A stretch of 64,000 nt of DNA from Bacillaceae bacterium JMAK1 (lineage in GTDB: Bacteria; Bacillota; Bacilli; Bacillales; Marinococcaceae): positions 248,001 to 312,000 of the forward strand of contig JIBW01000006.1 of the NCBI GenBank assembly GCA_012970285.1, in the 5' to 3' direction. A program made the translations under genes and the position numbers. A model generated the notes under the pieces. It made no database searches, was not told the origin of the DNA, and was given only the letters and a program-made list of their open reading frames with translations. Shown piece by piece: positions 10,445-18,239 of this stretch. Position 1 is the stretch's first letter. Each line of letters opens with the position of its first letter.

Positions 10445-10636
10445 TCAATTAACCTTATGCAAATATGTAGCTAAAGCTAACAGTGCGACAGCTATTCCTG
10501 TCGTCCAATTCAAAAACGGAACATGAAACAGTATCGTATAAATAAAATTCAAGCCGATGATCACAACACTACAAAGAACAATAAACGGTACGACGAACCG
10601 CTCAAACTGAATAGACCTTCCGAAGAACTGAATCAT
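10445..10636 (-). CDS. Small membrane protein, unknown function
   Basis: 63 residues with two predicted membrane segments (FVVPFIVLCSVVIIGLNFIY and TGIAVALLALATYL). The strong ribosome binding site ATAGGAGG and the terminator right after the stop support a real gene. It follows another small membrane protein by 40 bp, suggesting a two-gene unit. No family recognised. Confidence 0.6.
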   Translation of the reverse strand: MIQFFGRSIQFERFVVPFIVLCSVVIIGLNFIYTILFHVPFLNWTTGIAVALLALATYLHKVN

Positions 10637-10676
10637 ATGATTCCTCCTATAACGATCACAATGACCTTCTTATCAA

Positions 10677-10907
10677 TCATATCAACCGTCTTCTTAAATA
10701 CTGGCGTATCAATCGCATCCGCTCCATAACCCAAGTTGCAACAAGCCCAATTAGAATAGGCAATAACGATTTGGCTGCTTGTAACACATCTTCATAATTA
10801 CTTAGTTGCATAAACGAATGACGTATCGTGTATTGATCAAATCCATCTATCACTGATAAGCCGACATAACAAACACCTGCGAATAGTAACAATTGGAAAG
10901 GCACCAA
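10677..10907 (-). CDS. Small membrane protein, unknown function
   Basis: 76 residues with an N-terminal and a C-terminal hydrophobic segment (LLLFAGVCYVGLSVI and LLPILIGLVATWVM) and a basic tail ending RRRLI. The TTG start is supported by AGGAG at 8 bp spacing. First gene of a likely pair with the 63-residue protein downstream. Unrecognised. Confidence 0.55.
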   Translation of the reverse strand: MVPFQLLLFAGVCYVGLSVIDGFDQYTIRHSFMQLSNYEDVLQAAKSLLPILIGLVATWVMERMRLIRQYLRRRLI

Positions 10908-10942
10908 TTACGTGACTCCTCTCATCTAGAATACATTCAATT

Positions 10943-11389
10943 CTAATTTACATCGCCCAAATAAATAACCGTTTCAGCGGCTTGTAAGACGTGGGCTGCG
11001 AGTGCTTTCGGATACAACCGAATGGTCGGTAACTGATCTTTATGAATCCACTCGATTCCTATTTGGTGTGAATCCGGATTGCTAGGTTTCTCTTCATCGC
11101 CAATGATCGAACACGCAAAATAAAACTCAATTTGGTGCACATCGGCATCGAAAGACGCATGTTCATGATGTTTACCAATGTATTCACGAAGGTGTCGTAA
11201 ATCTTGTACGTCAACTTTCTTCCCGACTTCTTCTCTACATTCACGGATGAGTGTTTGTTGGAGTGTTTCACCGTGTTCTTGCCCACCCCCTGGAAACAGA
11301 TAGAAATAACCGTCGTGATCCTCATTCTTCGTTAATAATACGTAATCGTCTTGAATAATCATTGCCTTTGCTGAATTACGGATCTTCAT
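10943..11389 (-). CDS. NUDIX hydrolase
   Basis: 148 residues. The complete Nudix box is present at about residues 34-56: GGQEHGET followed by LQQTLIRECREEVGKKV, matching GX5EX7REUXEEXGU. Enzymes of this family hydrolyse nucleoside diphosphates linked to another group; the substrate is not predictable. The start follows a GAGGGAGAG ribosome binding site. It lies 27 bp after the proline dehydrogenase-like gene and is probably cotranscribed. Confidence 0.9.
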   Translation of the reverse strand: MKIRNSAKAMIIQDDYVLLTKNEDHDGYFYLFPGGGQEHGETLQQTLIRECREEVGKKVDVQDLRHLREYIGKHHEHASFDADVHQIEFYFACSIIGDEEKPSNPDSHQIGIEWIHKDQLPTIRLYPKALAAHVLQAAETVIYLGDVN

Positions 11390-11416
11390 GACTCTCTCCC
11401 TCTTACACTTTAATGA

Positions 11417-12385
11417 TTAATACTGTTTCAACGCATCTGATTTCTCTTGAATTAAATCCGTAAACGCTTGATAAATGTTCGGAGGGTATTCAGCAATACG
11501 GTGAACAAGATAAAGATACCATTCACTTCCATAGGTAAGATAAATTCTTACAGCAGCTCCGTCTATTTTTAGGCTTTCGCTTAATTCAGGACGAATCCCG
11601 TATAGAAATTCTGCCTCAATCCATTCATAGCTAAAATATTCTTTTTCTTGAATGTGACTAAGAATGTCTTCATCATGCGAAGCGATGGACACAGCCTTTC
11701 TCGCTTTCACGCACATGTTAACCAACTCCACATATCGTTCATTTAGCTCGTCCGAACGAGCAATATGTATGTCTTCGGGCTCTTCATACGCACCTTTTAC
11801 AATTCGTACAGGCCCTTCAAAATGGAGTAATTCCTTGAGATCTGATTTCGTGCGATGCAAATGGGCTTGAATGGTTACACCTACGTTCGTGTAATCAAAC
11901 GCAACGTTTTTATATACAGATAGTATATCGTCGGTTTTCGCAGATTCTTCCATACTAATCATAAGGTGAATGTTTTGCTCCCCGGTCGCTCGCGCTAACT
12001 CCCTCAAGTTCTCTTCTGCAAATTCAAGGTCAACGAGCAAACCGATGTGAGACAAGTCAAAAGAAATTCTCGCTTCTAAATTGTTCTCTCGACACGTTGC
12101 AATGAGTGCTAAAAACTCTTCTTTCGCTCGTAAACACTCTTCTCGCGTTGTCGTATTTTCACCAATAAATTCGAGAGAAATCCGATAGCCTTTACCTAGT
12201 AGTTCTTTACCAACCGCCATCGCATCGTCTCTCGTTTCCCCAGCCACAAAGCGTTTAGCCGCTCGTTGAAACAATGGAAATAATGGATCTGAGTGCTGGA
12301 TATACTCTTTTACTTCCAAATTTCTCGCTACTGATTTCATAGATTTTGCAAACTCTAATTCTACGACACTCATCTCTCTCTTCAT
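11417..12385 (-). CDS. Proline dehydrogenase-family flavoprotein
   Basis: About 322 residues, close to monofunctional PutM/PRODH length. The diagnostic segments VRIVKGAYEEPEDIHIA and AAVRIYLTYGSEWYLYLVHR match the proline dehydrogenase barrel, as does SIASHDEDIL. It would oxidise proline to pyrroline-5-carboxylate with FAD. The usual Y-P-Y-G/RRxxE substrate region is slightly altered (YLTYG, HRIAEYP), so a modified substrate is possible. ATG 12385 is preferred (AGGAG 10 bp upstream) over GTG 12406. No P5C dehydrogenase is adjacent. Confidence 0.78.
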   Translation of the reverse strand: MKREMSVVELEFAKSMKSVARNLEVKEYIQHSDPLFPLFQRAAKRFVAGETRDDAMAVGKELLGKGYRISLEFIGENTTTREECLRAKEEFLALIATCRENNLEARISFDLSHIGLLVDLEFAEENLRELARATGEQNIHLMISMEESAKTDDILSVYKNVAFDYTNVGVTIQAHLHRTKSDLKELLHFEGPVRIVKGAYEEPEDIHIARSDELNERYVELVNMCVKARKAVSIASHDEDILSHIQEKEYFSYEWIEAEFLYGIRPELSESLKIDGAAVRIYLTYGSEWYLYLVHRIAEYPPNIYQAFTDLIQEKSDALKQY

Positions 12386-12782
12386 GTAGCTCACACTCCT
12401 ATTCACATAGCTATTGGTTTAGGGGTTGCTTTTTCCCGTACATAGCCGTACACCATAGCAATTCCATCGGTCCTAGAAAGTCTTTAGCCAATAAAAACTA
12501 AACAGCACTTAAATTGGAACTACAACGGTGAAAACCAATAATTCTAATGATAGATTCAAAGACCCAAACAACCCGTTTCCTGTTAAAAAACTTACTTCGA
12601 TTATTGATTGCAACAAAAATCCATGCTGCCGACATACTGAAACGGTTTTAAAACCTTTTATAACAACCATAATAATGAAGAAAAACAAAATAGTTGATGA
12701 CTGATTGCGCTAAATATCATGAATACTTGCATATAGACGTCACTCGAGCTCCTGAGTCAGACACACCTAAGTAAAGTGTTGT

Positions 12783-13079
12783 TCAACACCATATAAACAT
12801 TAAATGAAGCAAACCGATAAAGAATAAAATGAGCATCCGTCTTATGTATAACTTTCGATACATACTGCCTTTTTTTCTTGTACACGATTAAATCCTCTAA
12901 TCATTGCCTTCGTTCAATGGCATATCTGAAATGAACAAATGAGGAATGAGAACGAGCGAACTGTTCGTGATAAAAATTCCAAGTAGCACGATGCCCCGAA
13001 AGGTGTCAATGAAATGCCAGCGATCTTCGGGCGAAAGCGGAGACAATCGTGAAGTCGTCGCTATTTCGATTTCCTTCTA
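12783..13079 (-). pseudogene. Decayed DUF418 membrane protein gene
   Basis: Two fragments in different minus-strand frames reproduce DUF418 landmarks. 12897-13076 encodes SPEDRWHFIDTFRGIVLLGI without a usable start codon and ends at a stop. 12783-12863 encodes RRMLILFFIGLLHLMFIWC, matching the family RR..L..GL.H..L motif. The rest of the gene is gone. An intact DUF418 protein is encoded at 51604-52722. The remaining 12386-12782 holds no supportable gene. Confidence 0.65.
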
Positions 13080-13147
13080 CAACTGAATTTTATCAGTTAA
13101 TTCTAACATTGAATGTTTTCAATCCGGGAAACTTAATAATTTTGTCG

Positions 13148-13189
13148 CAAAAAAACCTGTAAAACGGAATTTCTTCCTTATTTTACAGG
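13148..13189 (-). terminator. Terminator after alpha/beta hydrolase gene
   Basis: The minus strand has CCTGTAAAA and TTTTACAGG arms followed by T7. Confidence 0.8.
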
Positions 13190-13191
13190 CA

Positions 13192-14196
13192 TCACTCTTG
13201 AACATTTTCCTCTAGAAACGAAAAGAGCTGTTGATCACTATGCACCTTCGCTTCTTCATTGGCTTCTTCTGTGCCGCCCATTGCCATTCCAGCAAGATAC
13301 GGTGGCCCTCCAAATATGTGACCCGCGTCTTCATAAATGATGGCTTCCGCGCGATCCCCGATATCTGCTGCTATTTCCTCAGCCGCTTCGTCTCCTTGCC
13401 ACATCGCATCTTCACGCGCTCCAAAAAGTAAGACTTTACCGTTAAATAACGACGAATCAATCCGAGCTTCATCTGCATTTTCTGAGTTCTTAACCGCAGA
13501 TTCATACGTCTCTCGATATGCGATTGGATTTGCAACGAGCATATCCACCATCATTCGCAGCGTCGGTCCAAAATCTGCTTGATTAAAACCAATATATGGT
13601 AACTCTTCTCCATCATACGTCCACGATGAACCAGCAACTTCGCTAAAGTCTAAGCCCATGTACGTATACTGACTCGGTGTGTACAACACCAAATGGTTAA
13701 TCTCTTCATAATAGTTCGTCAAATTAAGTCCGAGCTCAGCCCCTTTTGAATACCCAATGACAGTGATCGGCTCACCTTCCAACTCCGAATAACTCAAAAA
13801 ATCACCAAAGAACTCTAATGGTACTTTGTTTAAAGCTGTCGACTGATTCGGTGCACCGAAGAAAAACAACGAATACGTTTCATACCCTTTTGATGCAATG
13901 TCTTCTGCTACTTCGAAATTGCTACTACCTTCAGATCCACCGAATACGATAATCGGTTCAGCTGCGATTGGCTCATCTGGTATAAAGTGAAATCCATTCG
14001 CCATCCCACTTTCAAAATGTTCCACAACTCCGCCAGCAAATGAATCTGGATAGATTTCATAACGATGATATTCAGGTTCTTCCTCGTCATTCCAACCGTA
14101 ACGTTCCGTATTGTATAACCGCAATCCAAAGACTCCAACAACAATGATCGCAACAACAATACCGAGTGATAACAAAATTCGTAGAACGATTTTCAT
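13192..14196 (-). CDS. BAAT/acyl-CoA thioester hydrolase-like alpha/beta hydrolase, membrane anchored
   Basis: About 334 residues: an N-terminal membrane anchor (LRILLSLGIVVAIIVVGVFG), then an alpha/beta hydrolase domain with nucleophile elbow VIGYSKGAELG and a late His in EDAGHIFGGPPY. This resembles the C-terminal domain of bile acid-CoA:amino acid N-acyltransferase/acyl-CoA thioesterase proteins found in Bacillus. The external domain is rich in Glu and Asp, consistent with a saline habitat. ATG 14196 has an excellent GGAGGGGG site; the earlier in-frame ATG does not. Substrate unknown. Confidence 0.78.
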   Translation of the reverse strand: MKIVLRILLSLGIVVAIIVVGVFGLRLYNTERYGWNDEEEPEYHRYEIYPDSFAGGVVEHFESGMANGFHFIPDEPIAAEPIIVFGGSEGSSNFEVAEDIASKGYETYSLFFFGAPNQSTALNKVPLEFFGDFLSYSELEGEPITVIGYSKGAELGLNLTNYYEEINHLVLYTPSQYTYMGLDFSEVAGSSWTYDGEELPYIGFNQADFGPTLRMMVDMLVANPIAYRETYESAVKNSENADEARIDSSLFNGKVLLFGAREDAMWQGDEAAEEIAADIGDRAEAIIYEDAGHIFGGPPYLAGMAMGGTEEANEEAKVHSDQQLFSFLEENVQE

Positions 14197-14268
14197 GCCA
14201 ACACCCCCTCCTATGTACATTATGTAAAACGAACTTGCTTCATAACATCAGAGGAATCTTATCTCCAT

Positions 14269-14589
14269 TTAAGAAGACACGTTCATATATAAATGATAGT
14301 GATTGGCACACCTTTCGTTGAACGGTGACTGGCAATTGATACAAGCATCCGCTTTTAGATACTCATGAATCGTATGTTCTTTTTTGCACACACCACACAG
14401 TATGGCTCGTTGATCAAATTCTTCAGGCTCCCACGTTTTACGAGCATGACTTTCACAAGCATCATGACACTGATAACAAGGATAGTACTTACCACAGCAC
14501 TTAAATTTGATGGCAATAATGTCTTTATGTGTATGATAGTGAGTGCATCGTGTTTGATCATCGATGACGTGTCCATATACTTTGACCAT
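14269..14589 (-). CDS. CHY-type zinc finger protein
   Basis: 106 residues with many paired Cys/His ligands: TRCTHYHTHKDIIAIKFKCC, YYPCYQCHDACESH, CGVCKKEH, and CINCQSPFNERCANHYH. This is the CHY zinc finger arrangement (Hot13-like in eukaryotes, small stand-alone proteins in Firmicutes). Its role in bacteria is unclear. Single gene, with ATG start. Confidence 0.85.
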   Translation of the reverse strand: MVKVYGHVIDDQTRCTHYHTHKDIIAIKFKCCGKYYPCYQCHDACESHARKTWEPEEFDQRAILCGVCKKEHTIHEYLKADACINCQSPFNERCANHYHLYMNVSS

Positions 14590-14735
14590 AGACTGTTCAC
14601 ATCCTTTTATGAGAATTCTTGTAAAACAGGTAAGGTTTGTAAAAATTCAATACGTCTTTTCTGCTTTGGACAAAGCTAGAGAACTGTCTATTTACTAGCA
14701 GTTCTCTTCCACAATACATACTCCTTTTCTATTCA

Positions 14736-15644
14736 TTACGTTTCATTATTTAATGTTTTAAGTTGCTCTTCCAACACTTCGTCTGTTCGACTTTGATTTC
14801 TTAAAAACAAGTAAATGCCTACAATGATAAGAATTCCACCGCTTAATTCGACTGGTGTTAACATTTCTCCGAGAACAACAATCGCAAGTAACGATGCCCC
14901 GATCGGTTCTCCGAGCGTACTCATGGAAACCGTTGTTGTACTCACATAATTAAGCAACATGTTGTAGATAATGTGTGCCCCTGTCGGAAAAATCGCAAGC
15001 AAAATAAAGATTAACCAATCGTGAGTTGTATAACCCGTCAAAGGTACACTGCCCACAACGTTAAGCACCGCCATCGTTGCGCCGGCAATAAAGAAGACGA
15101 TAAAGCTGTACACCCAATGATTAATTGATTTCACATTGCGCTGACCGATTAGCAAATAGAAGACGACCGAGAATACCGATAGCAACGAAAGGAAGTTTCC
15201 TAGCAACGCCCCCTGCCCTAAACCTATGTTCCCACCACCAACGATGACGACCCCTAAAAACGCAATGCTCAATGTGAATACAGTGCTTAGTTTTATCTTT
15301 TCTTTGAAAAAAATCAATCCCCCGATTAACGCAATGGCAGGCTGAAGAGCTAAGATGAGCGTTGAGCTCGCCACTGTCGTATGGTTCAACGATTCAAACC
15401 AAAGACCAAAGTGTGCGGACAAAAAGAATCCCGCAAAAAATAGCGCAAGCCATTCTTTTCTTGTTATCCTAAATATAGATTGATGATGCTTAATTAAAAA
15501 TGGCAATAAAATGAGACATCCTAAAAACATCCGATACATGACCATGATCGTTGACGGGGCATCTGATAACTTAACAAAAATAGCCGATAAAGAAATGCAG
15601 ACAATCGTAATGACGAGTAATCCATTAATTGTGCTCGCTTTCAT
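14736..15644 (-). CDS. DMT-superfamily EamA transporter
   Basis: About 302 residues with ten hydrophobic segments in two EamA repeats. Family strings include MYRMFLGCLILLPFL, AAFLGVVIVGGG-like sequence in repeat one, and TTTVSMSTLGEPIGASLLAI with VELSGGILIIVGIYLFLRN in repeat two. Probably a metabolite exporter. ATG 15644 follows GGAGGTGA, which is better than the GTG inside that site. A palindromic repeat element sits directly upstream, between it and the divergent GntR gene. Confidence 0.87.
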   Translation of the reverse strand: MKASTINGLLVITIVCISLSAIFVKLSDAPSTIMVMYRMFLGCLILLPFLIKHHQSIFRITRKEWLALFFAGFFLSAHFGLWFESLNHTTVASSTLILALQPAIALIGGLIFFKEKIKLSTVFTLSIAFLGVVIVGGGNIGLGQGALLGNFLSLLSVFSVVFYLLIGQRNVKSINHWVYSFIVFFIAGATMAVLNVVGSVPLTGYTTHDWLIFILLAIFPTGAHIIYNMLLNYVSTTTVSMSTLGEPIGASLLAIVVLGEMLTPVELSGGILIIVGIYLFLRNQSRTDEVLEEQLKTLNNET

Positions 15645-15660
15645 AAAGCTCACCTCCAGC

Positions 15661-15712
15661 GGGGACAGTCCCCCAGCGCGTTAATACATTACCATGCCGG
15701 GGGACTGTCCCC
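15661..15712. repeat. GGGGACAGTCCCCC palindromic repeat, inverted pair
   Basis: GGGGACAGTCCCCC (15661-15674) and its inverse GGGGGACTGTCCCC (15699-15712) are separated by 24 bp and can form one large hairpin. A third copy lies at 51087-51100. Short GC-rich palindromes dispersed between genes in an AT-rich genome resemble REP-type elements. Confidence 0.75.
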
Positions 15713-15729
15713 GTGAATCGATAATTATA

Positions 15730-15750
15730 ATTGATATATTACATATCAAT
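15730..15750. promoter_or_regulatory. Candidate GntR operator
   Basis: ATTGATAT and ATATCAAT form a perfect 8-bp inverted repeat with a 5-bp spacer, about 25 bp upstream of the GntR gene and between the divergent genes. Spacing and symmetry suit an autoregulatory FadR-type operator. Confidence 0.5.
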
Positions 15751-15775
15751 CATCCTAAAGTAAACAGGTGATTTC

Positions 15776-16438
15776 ATGAATCTGAACAATAAAAAAATCA
15801 ACAAAATCTCCATGCGCGACCACGCGTATCAAATTATTAAAGATGCCATTATTTCAGGAGAGCTTGAACCACAAAAAAAATTAAAAGATGCAGAGCTTTC
15901 AGATGAACTTGGGATTAGCCGGACACCCGTCCGAGAAGCCATGTTGAAGTTAGAAGACGAAGGGTTTATCGTGAGCAAACGAAACAGCTATACGATGGTT
16001 GCGCCAATCGATGTCGAAGAGGCAAAAGACGTGTATCACATCGTCATTGCACTTGAGAGTCTTGCTCTTTCAGATGCCCTGGACGCGAGCCCTGCAGAAA
16101 TTACTAAGTTAGAAGACGTGAACGACCACTATAAACAGGCGATCGATGCAAAGGACGCAAAACAATGCTTACACTATGACATCCAGTTTCATAGTGAGCT
16201 CGTCCACCTGTCTTCAAACCAAGAATTAATAAAGATGCTTGGCACGATCAAAGATAAGATCTTACGCATTGAATCTTCTTACTTTCACGAAGCTTCATCG
16301 AAAGATAAGTCATTGAACCAACACTATGCTTTAATCGAAAGTATAAAAGAGAAAGATTTAGAACGTGCAAAACAACTATTAGCAGACAATTGGATGAACA
16401 GTTTACAGCACATTCTTGCACTGAATAAAAGCAAATAA
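15776..16438 (+). CDS. GntR-family (FadR/FCD-type) transcriptional regulator
   Basis: 220 residues: an N-terminal winged helix (YQIIKDAIISGELEPQKKLK, LSDELGISRTPVREAMLKLE) and an all-helical FCD domain with YDIQFHSELVHLSSNQEL and a late HYALIESIKEKDLERAKQLL, which supply the usual metal/ligand-binding His residues. Such regulators usually respond to organic acids. AGGTGAT precedes the ATG. It may control the divergent EamA transporter gene or the downstream convergent transporter/HMG-CoA reductase operon. Confidence 0.92.
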   Translation: MNLNNKKINKISMRDHAYQIIKDAIISGELEPQKKLKDAELSDELGISRTPVREAMLKLEDEGFIVSKRNSYTMVAPIDVEEAKDVYHIVIALESLALSDALDASPAEITKLEDVNDHYKQAIDAKDAKQCLHYDIQFHSELVHLSSNQELIKMLGTIKDKILRIESSYFHEASSKDKSLNQHYALIESIKEKDLERAKQLLADNWMNSLQHILALNKSK

Positions 16439-16440
16439 AA

Positions 16441-16484
16441 AAGTAATTCTTAATGTGTCAACTTGGCGACATTAAGAATTACTT
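16441..16484 (+). terminator. Hairpin after GntR gene
   Basis: AAGTAATTCTTAATGT and its complement ACATTAAGAATTACTT form a 16-bp stem with a T-rich but interrupted tail. Probable terminator. Confidence 0.65.
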
Positions 16485-16637
16485 TAGTTTGTTTGATCTT
16501 TTCACACTAGCGATTAATTCATTTTCACATCAGCAATGTAAATAAATTTAGTTCATTGACTAAACTATGACAAAAAACTAGAGAAGCTTAAAAATGGTAG
16601 GGAACAATTATTTGCTCTATATTTTTCACTCTTGAGG

Positions 16638-17993
16638 TCAACTTCCAAACACACCCATAATCCAGGGTGCGGAATACAAAATCATAAACATAACACCATA
16701 ATTGACCCCATTACGATGCAATAGTCCTGCTACGAGTCCTATCAATAACACCCCAAATAGATTTACCCAACCTGCATCCATAAAGGCAAGCATGAATACA
16801 AGGCCCATAAATAGACCAATTAGCGCTTCATGAGGGACAAGCTTAAATACGAAAGAACAAATTTGGTTAGCAAATTTCATCGCTATATAATAAGTAAATA
16901 GCATTGCAATTGCCGCTCCAATGCAGGTTGCAATGACAATTTCACTCATGGTTAATTGATGGTGTATATTATTATCTGTATCAAAAACAGGCGGTGCATT
17001 AAAGAGAGCATTGCCAGGACCTATTGCTACTGGCGATAGCGGCAACCCTATAGCAATCAATGGAATTAATATACCTGACATATAGGTAGCACTCGTCAAG
17101 CTATCCATTGTAGAAATCGCTCTAGAAGCTCGCTTTACTGGATCTTTTATTCGCCTAGAAAGTAATTCTCCGTAAAATACTGTCATCCCAACAGGAGAAA
17201 GAAAAAACGTTAGAGACCCTAAAATGGAACCAAAAGATGCAGAAATTGACTCTTTTCTCGTTAGAATTTTTAAAGGGTTTGGGAATTTTTCAGTCGTTAC
17301 TACCTTTTTGAATGTAATTTCTTTAAATCCATACCTCGGCATTGATTTTCTTTTTTCTTGATTCAATAATTCAAATATACTAAAAATAATCGGTCCAATT
17401 GTGATCCCTAAAAAGAATGAAATAAACACAGTTGTATCTTGAGCCACAATCCCTGTAGCCCAATATAATTCTCTTAGCCCTTGTATTAAAAGAGCAAAAG
17501 GAACAATGACAACGAGTGATAGCAGCTTATTCTTTGTTAATAATGCCAAAAAGACTGCCCCACTAAAAAAAATAACTCCTTCATAACTAACAATTGTATC
17601 GGCAAAAGGCATAATAAACATGGCTAGTCCGACGCTGACCGGAATGGATACAGCAGTTCCAATAACTGATCCCGATGCCATTTTTTTAATACTTAAATTT
17701 GATAAGCCATGCTGCTTTAGAACCATTGCTGGTTCTACCATTGGAGCTGCCATAACCCCTCCCGGAATACCAGCGACCGCTACGGGTATGGAATCGGTAA
17801 GTTTTTTTGCCGTTATGGCAGATATGAAAAAAGCTAAGATTGCATACGGGGAAGCACCCGCTAAGATTAATGCTAGCGTAACAGGTGCTAACACCGCTGT
17901 TTCATCTGTGCCTGGAGCCACTCCTATAATCGTATAAAGAACGGCACCAAAAAGACCAGCAACAATCATTTGCATGATTATGATTGGATCCAT
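16638..17993 (-). CDS. TctA-like membrane carrier, candidate mevalonate transporter
   Basis: 451 residues with about eleven membrane segments. VAPGTDETAVLAPVTLALIL near residue 25 and VAGIPGGVMAAPMVEPAMVL near residue 73 resemble the duplicated Gly/Pro motifs of TctA, the large subunit of tripartite tricarboxylate transporters. No TctC binding protein is encoded nearby. It lies 12 bp after a 77-residue 2-TM protein and in the same operon as class II HMG-CoA reductase, so the cargo is plausibly mevalonate or a related C6 acid (inference). The ATG follows GAGGTCAAATCAA. Confidence 0.72.
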   Translation of the reverse strand: MDPIIIMQMIVAGLFGAVLYTIIGVAPGTDETAVLAPVTLALILAGASPYAILAFFISAITAKKLTDSIPVAVAGIPGGVMAAPMVEPAMVLKQHGLSNLSIKKMASGSVIGTAVSIPVSVGLAMFIMPFADTIVSYEGVIFFSGAVFLALLTKNKLLSLVVIVPFALLIQGLRELYWATGIVAQDTTVFISFFLGITIGPIIFSIFELLNQEKRKSMPRYGFKEITFKKVVTTEKFPNPLKILTRKESISASFGSILGSLTFFLSPVGMTVFYGELLSRRIKDPVKRASRAISTMDSLTSATYMSGILIPLIAIGLPLSPVAIGPGNALFNAPPVFDTDNNIHHQLTMSEIVIATCIGAAIAMLFTYYIAMKFANQICSFVFKLVPHEALIGLFMGLVFMLAFMDAGWVNLFGVLLIGLVAGLLHRNGVNYGVMFMILYSAPWIMGVFGS

Positions 17994-18005
17994 TTGATTT
18001 GACCT

Positions 18006-18239
18006 CTATTCTTCATCAATTTCTTCAAGATGACGTTTTGGCTTAATCACGATGCAAGCAATTATAAAGCCTACAAATGCACTAACTAGACCTATCGCTA
18101 GAGGCATTGGTGGTTCACTAGGCGCAAGCATGTAGCCCCCTAGTGCCGGAACAGCACAAAGGAGGACAGCAACAATTAGATCTTTAATATGAACATGATC
18201 TTCCCATATTTCTACTAGATTTTTTCGTTGATTACTCAT
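18006..18239 (-). CDS. Small 2-TM subunit of the putative transporter
   Basis: 77 residues with two membrane segments (LIVAVLLCAVPALGGYML and LAIGLVSAFVGFIIACIVI) and charged termini. It overlaps the end of the HMG-CoA reductase gene by 8 bp and precedes the TctA-like gene by 12 bp. In position it resembles a shortened TctB partner, though TctB is normally about twice as long with four segments. No sequence family recognised. Confidence 0.62.
   Translation of the reverse strand: MSNQRKNLVEIWEDHVHIKDLIVAVLLCAVPALGGYMLAPSEPPMPLAIGLVSAFVGFIIACIVIKPKRHLEEIDEE

Noticed and set aside
14677-14715. Terminator AGAGAACTG/CAGTTCTCT near the CHY zinc finger gene
   Set aside because: No T run on either strand and it lies upstream of the CHY gene; role unclear, so not listed as a feature.
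15661-15712. Intrinsic terminator for the EamA or GntR gene
   Set aside because: It lies upstream of both divergent genes and has no T tract; its recurrence at 51087 fits a repeat better.
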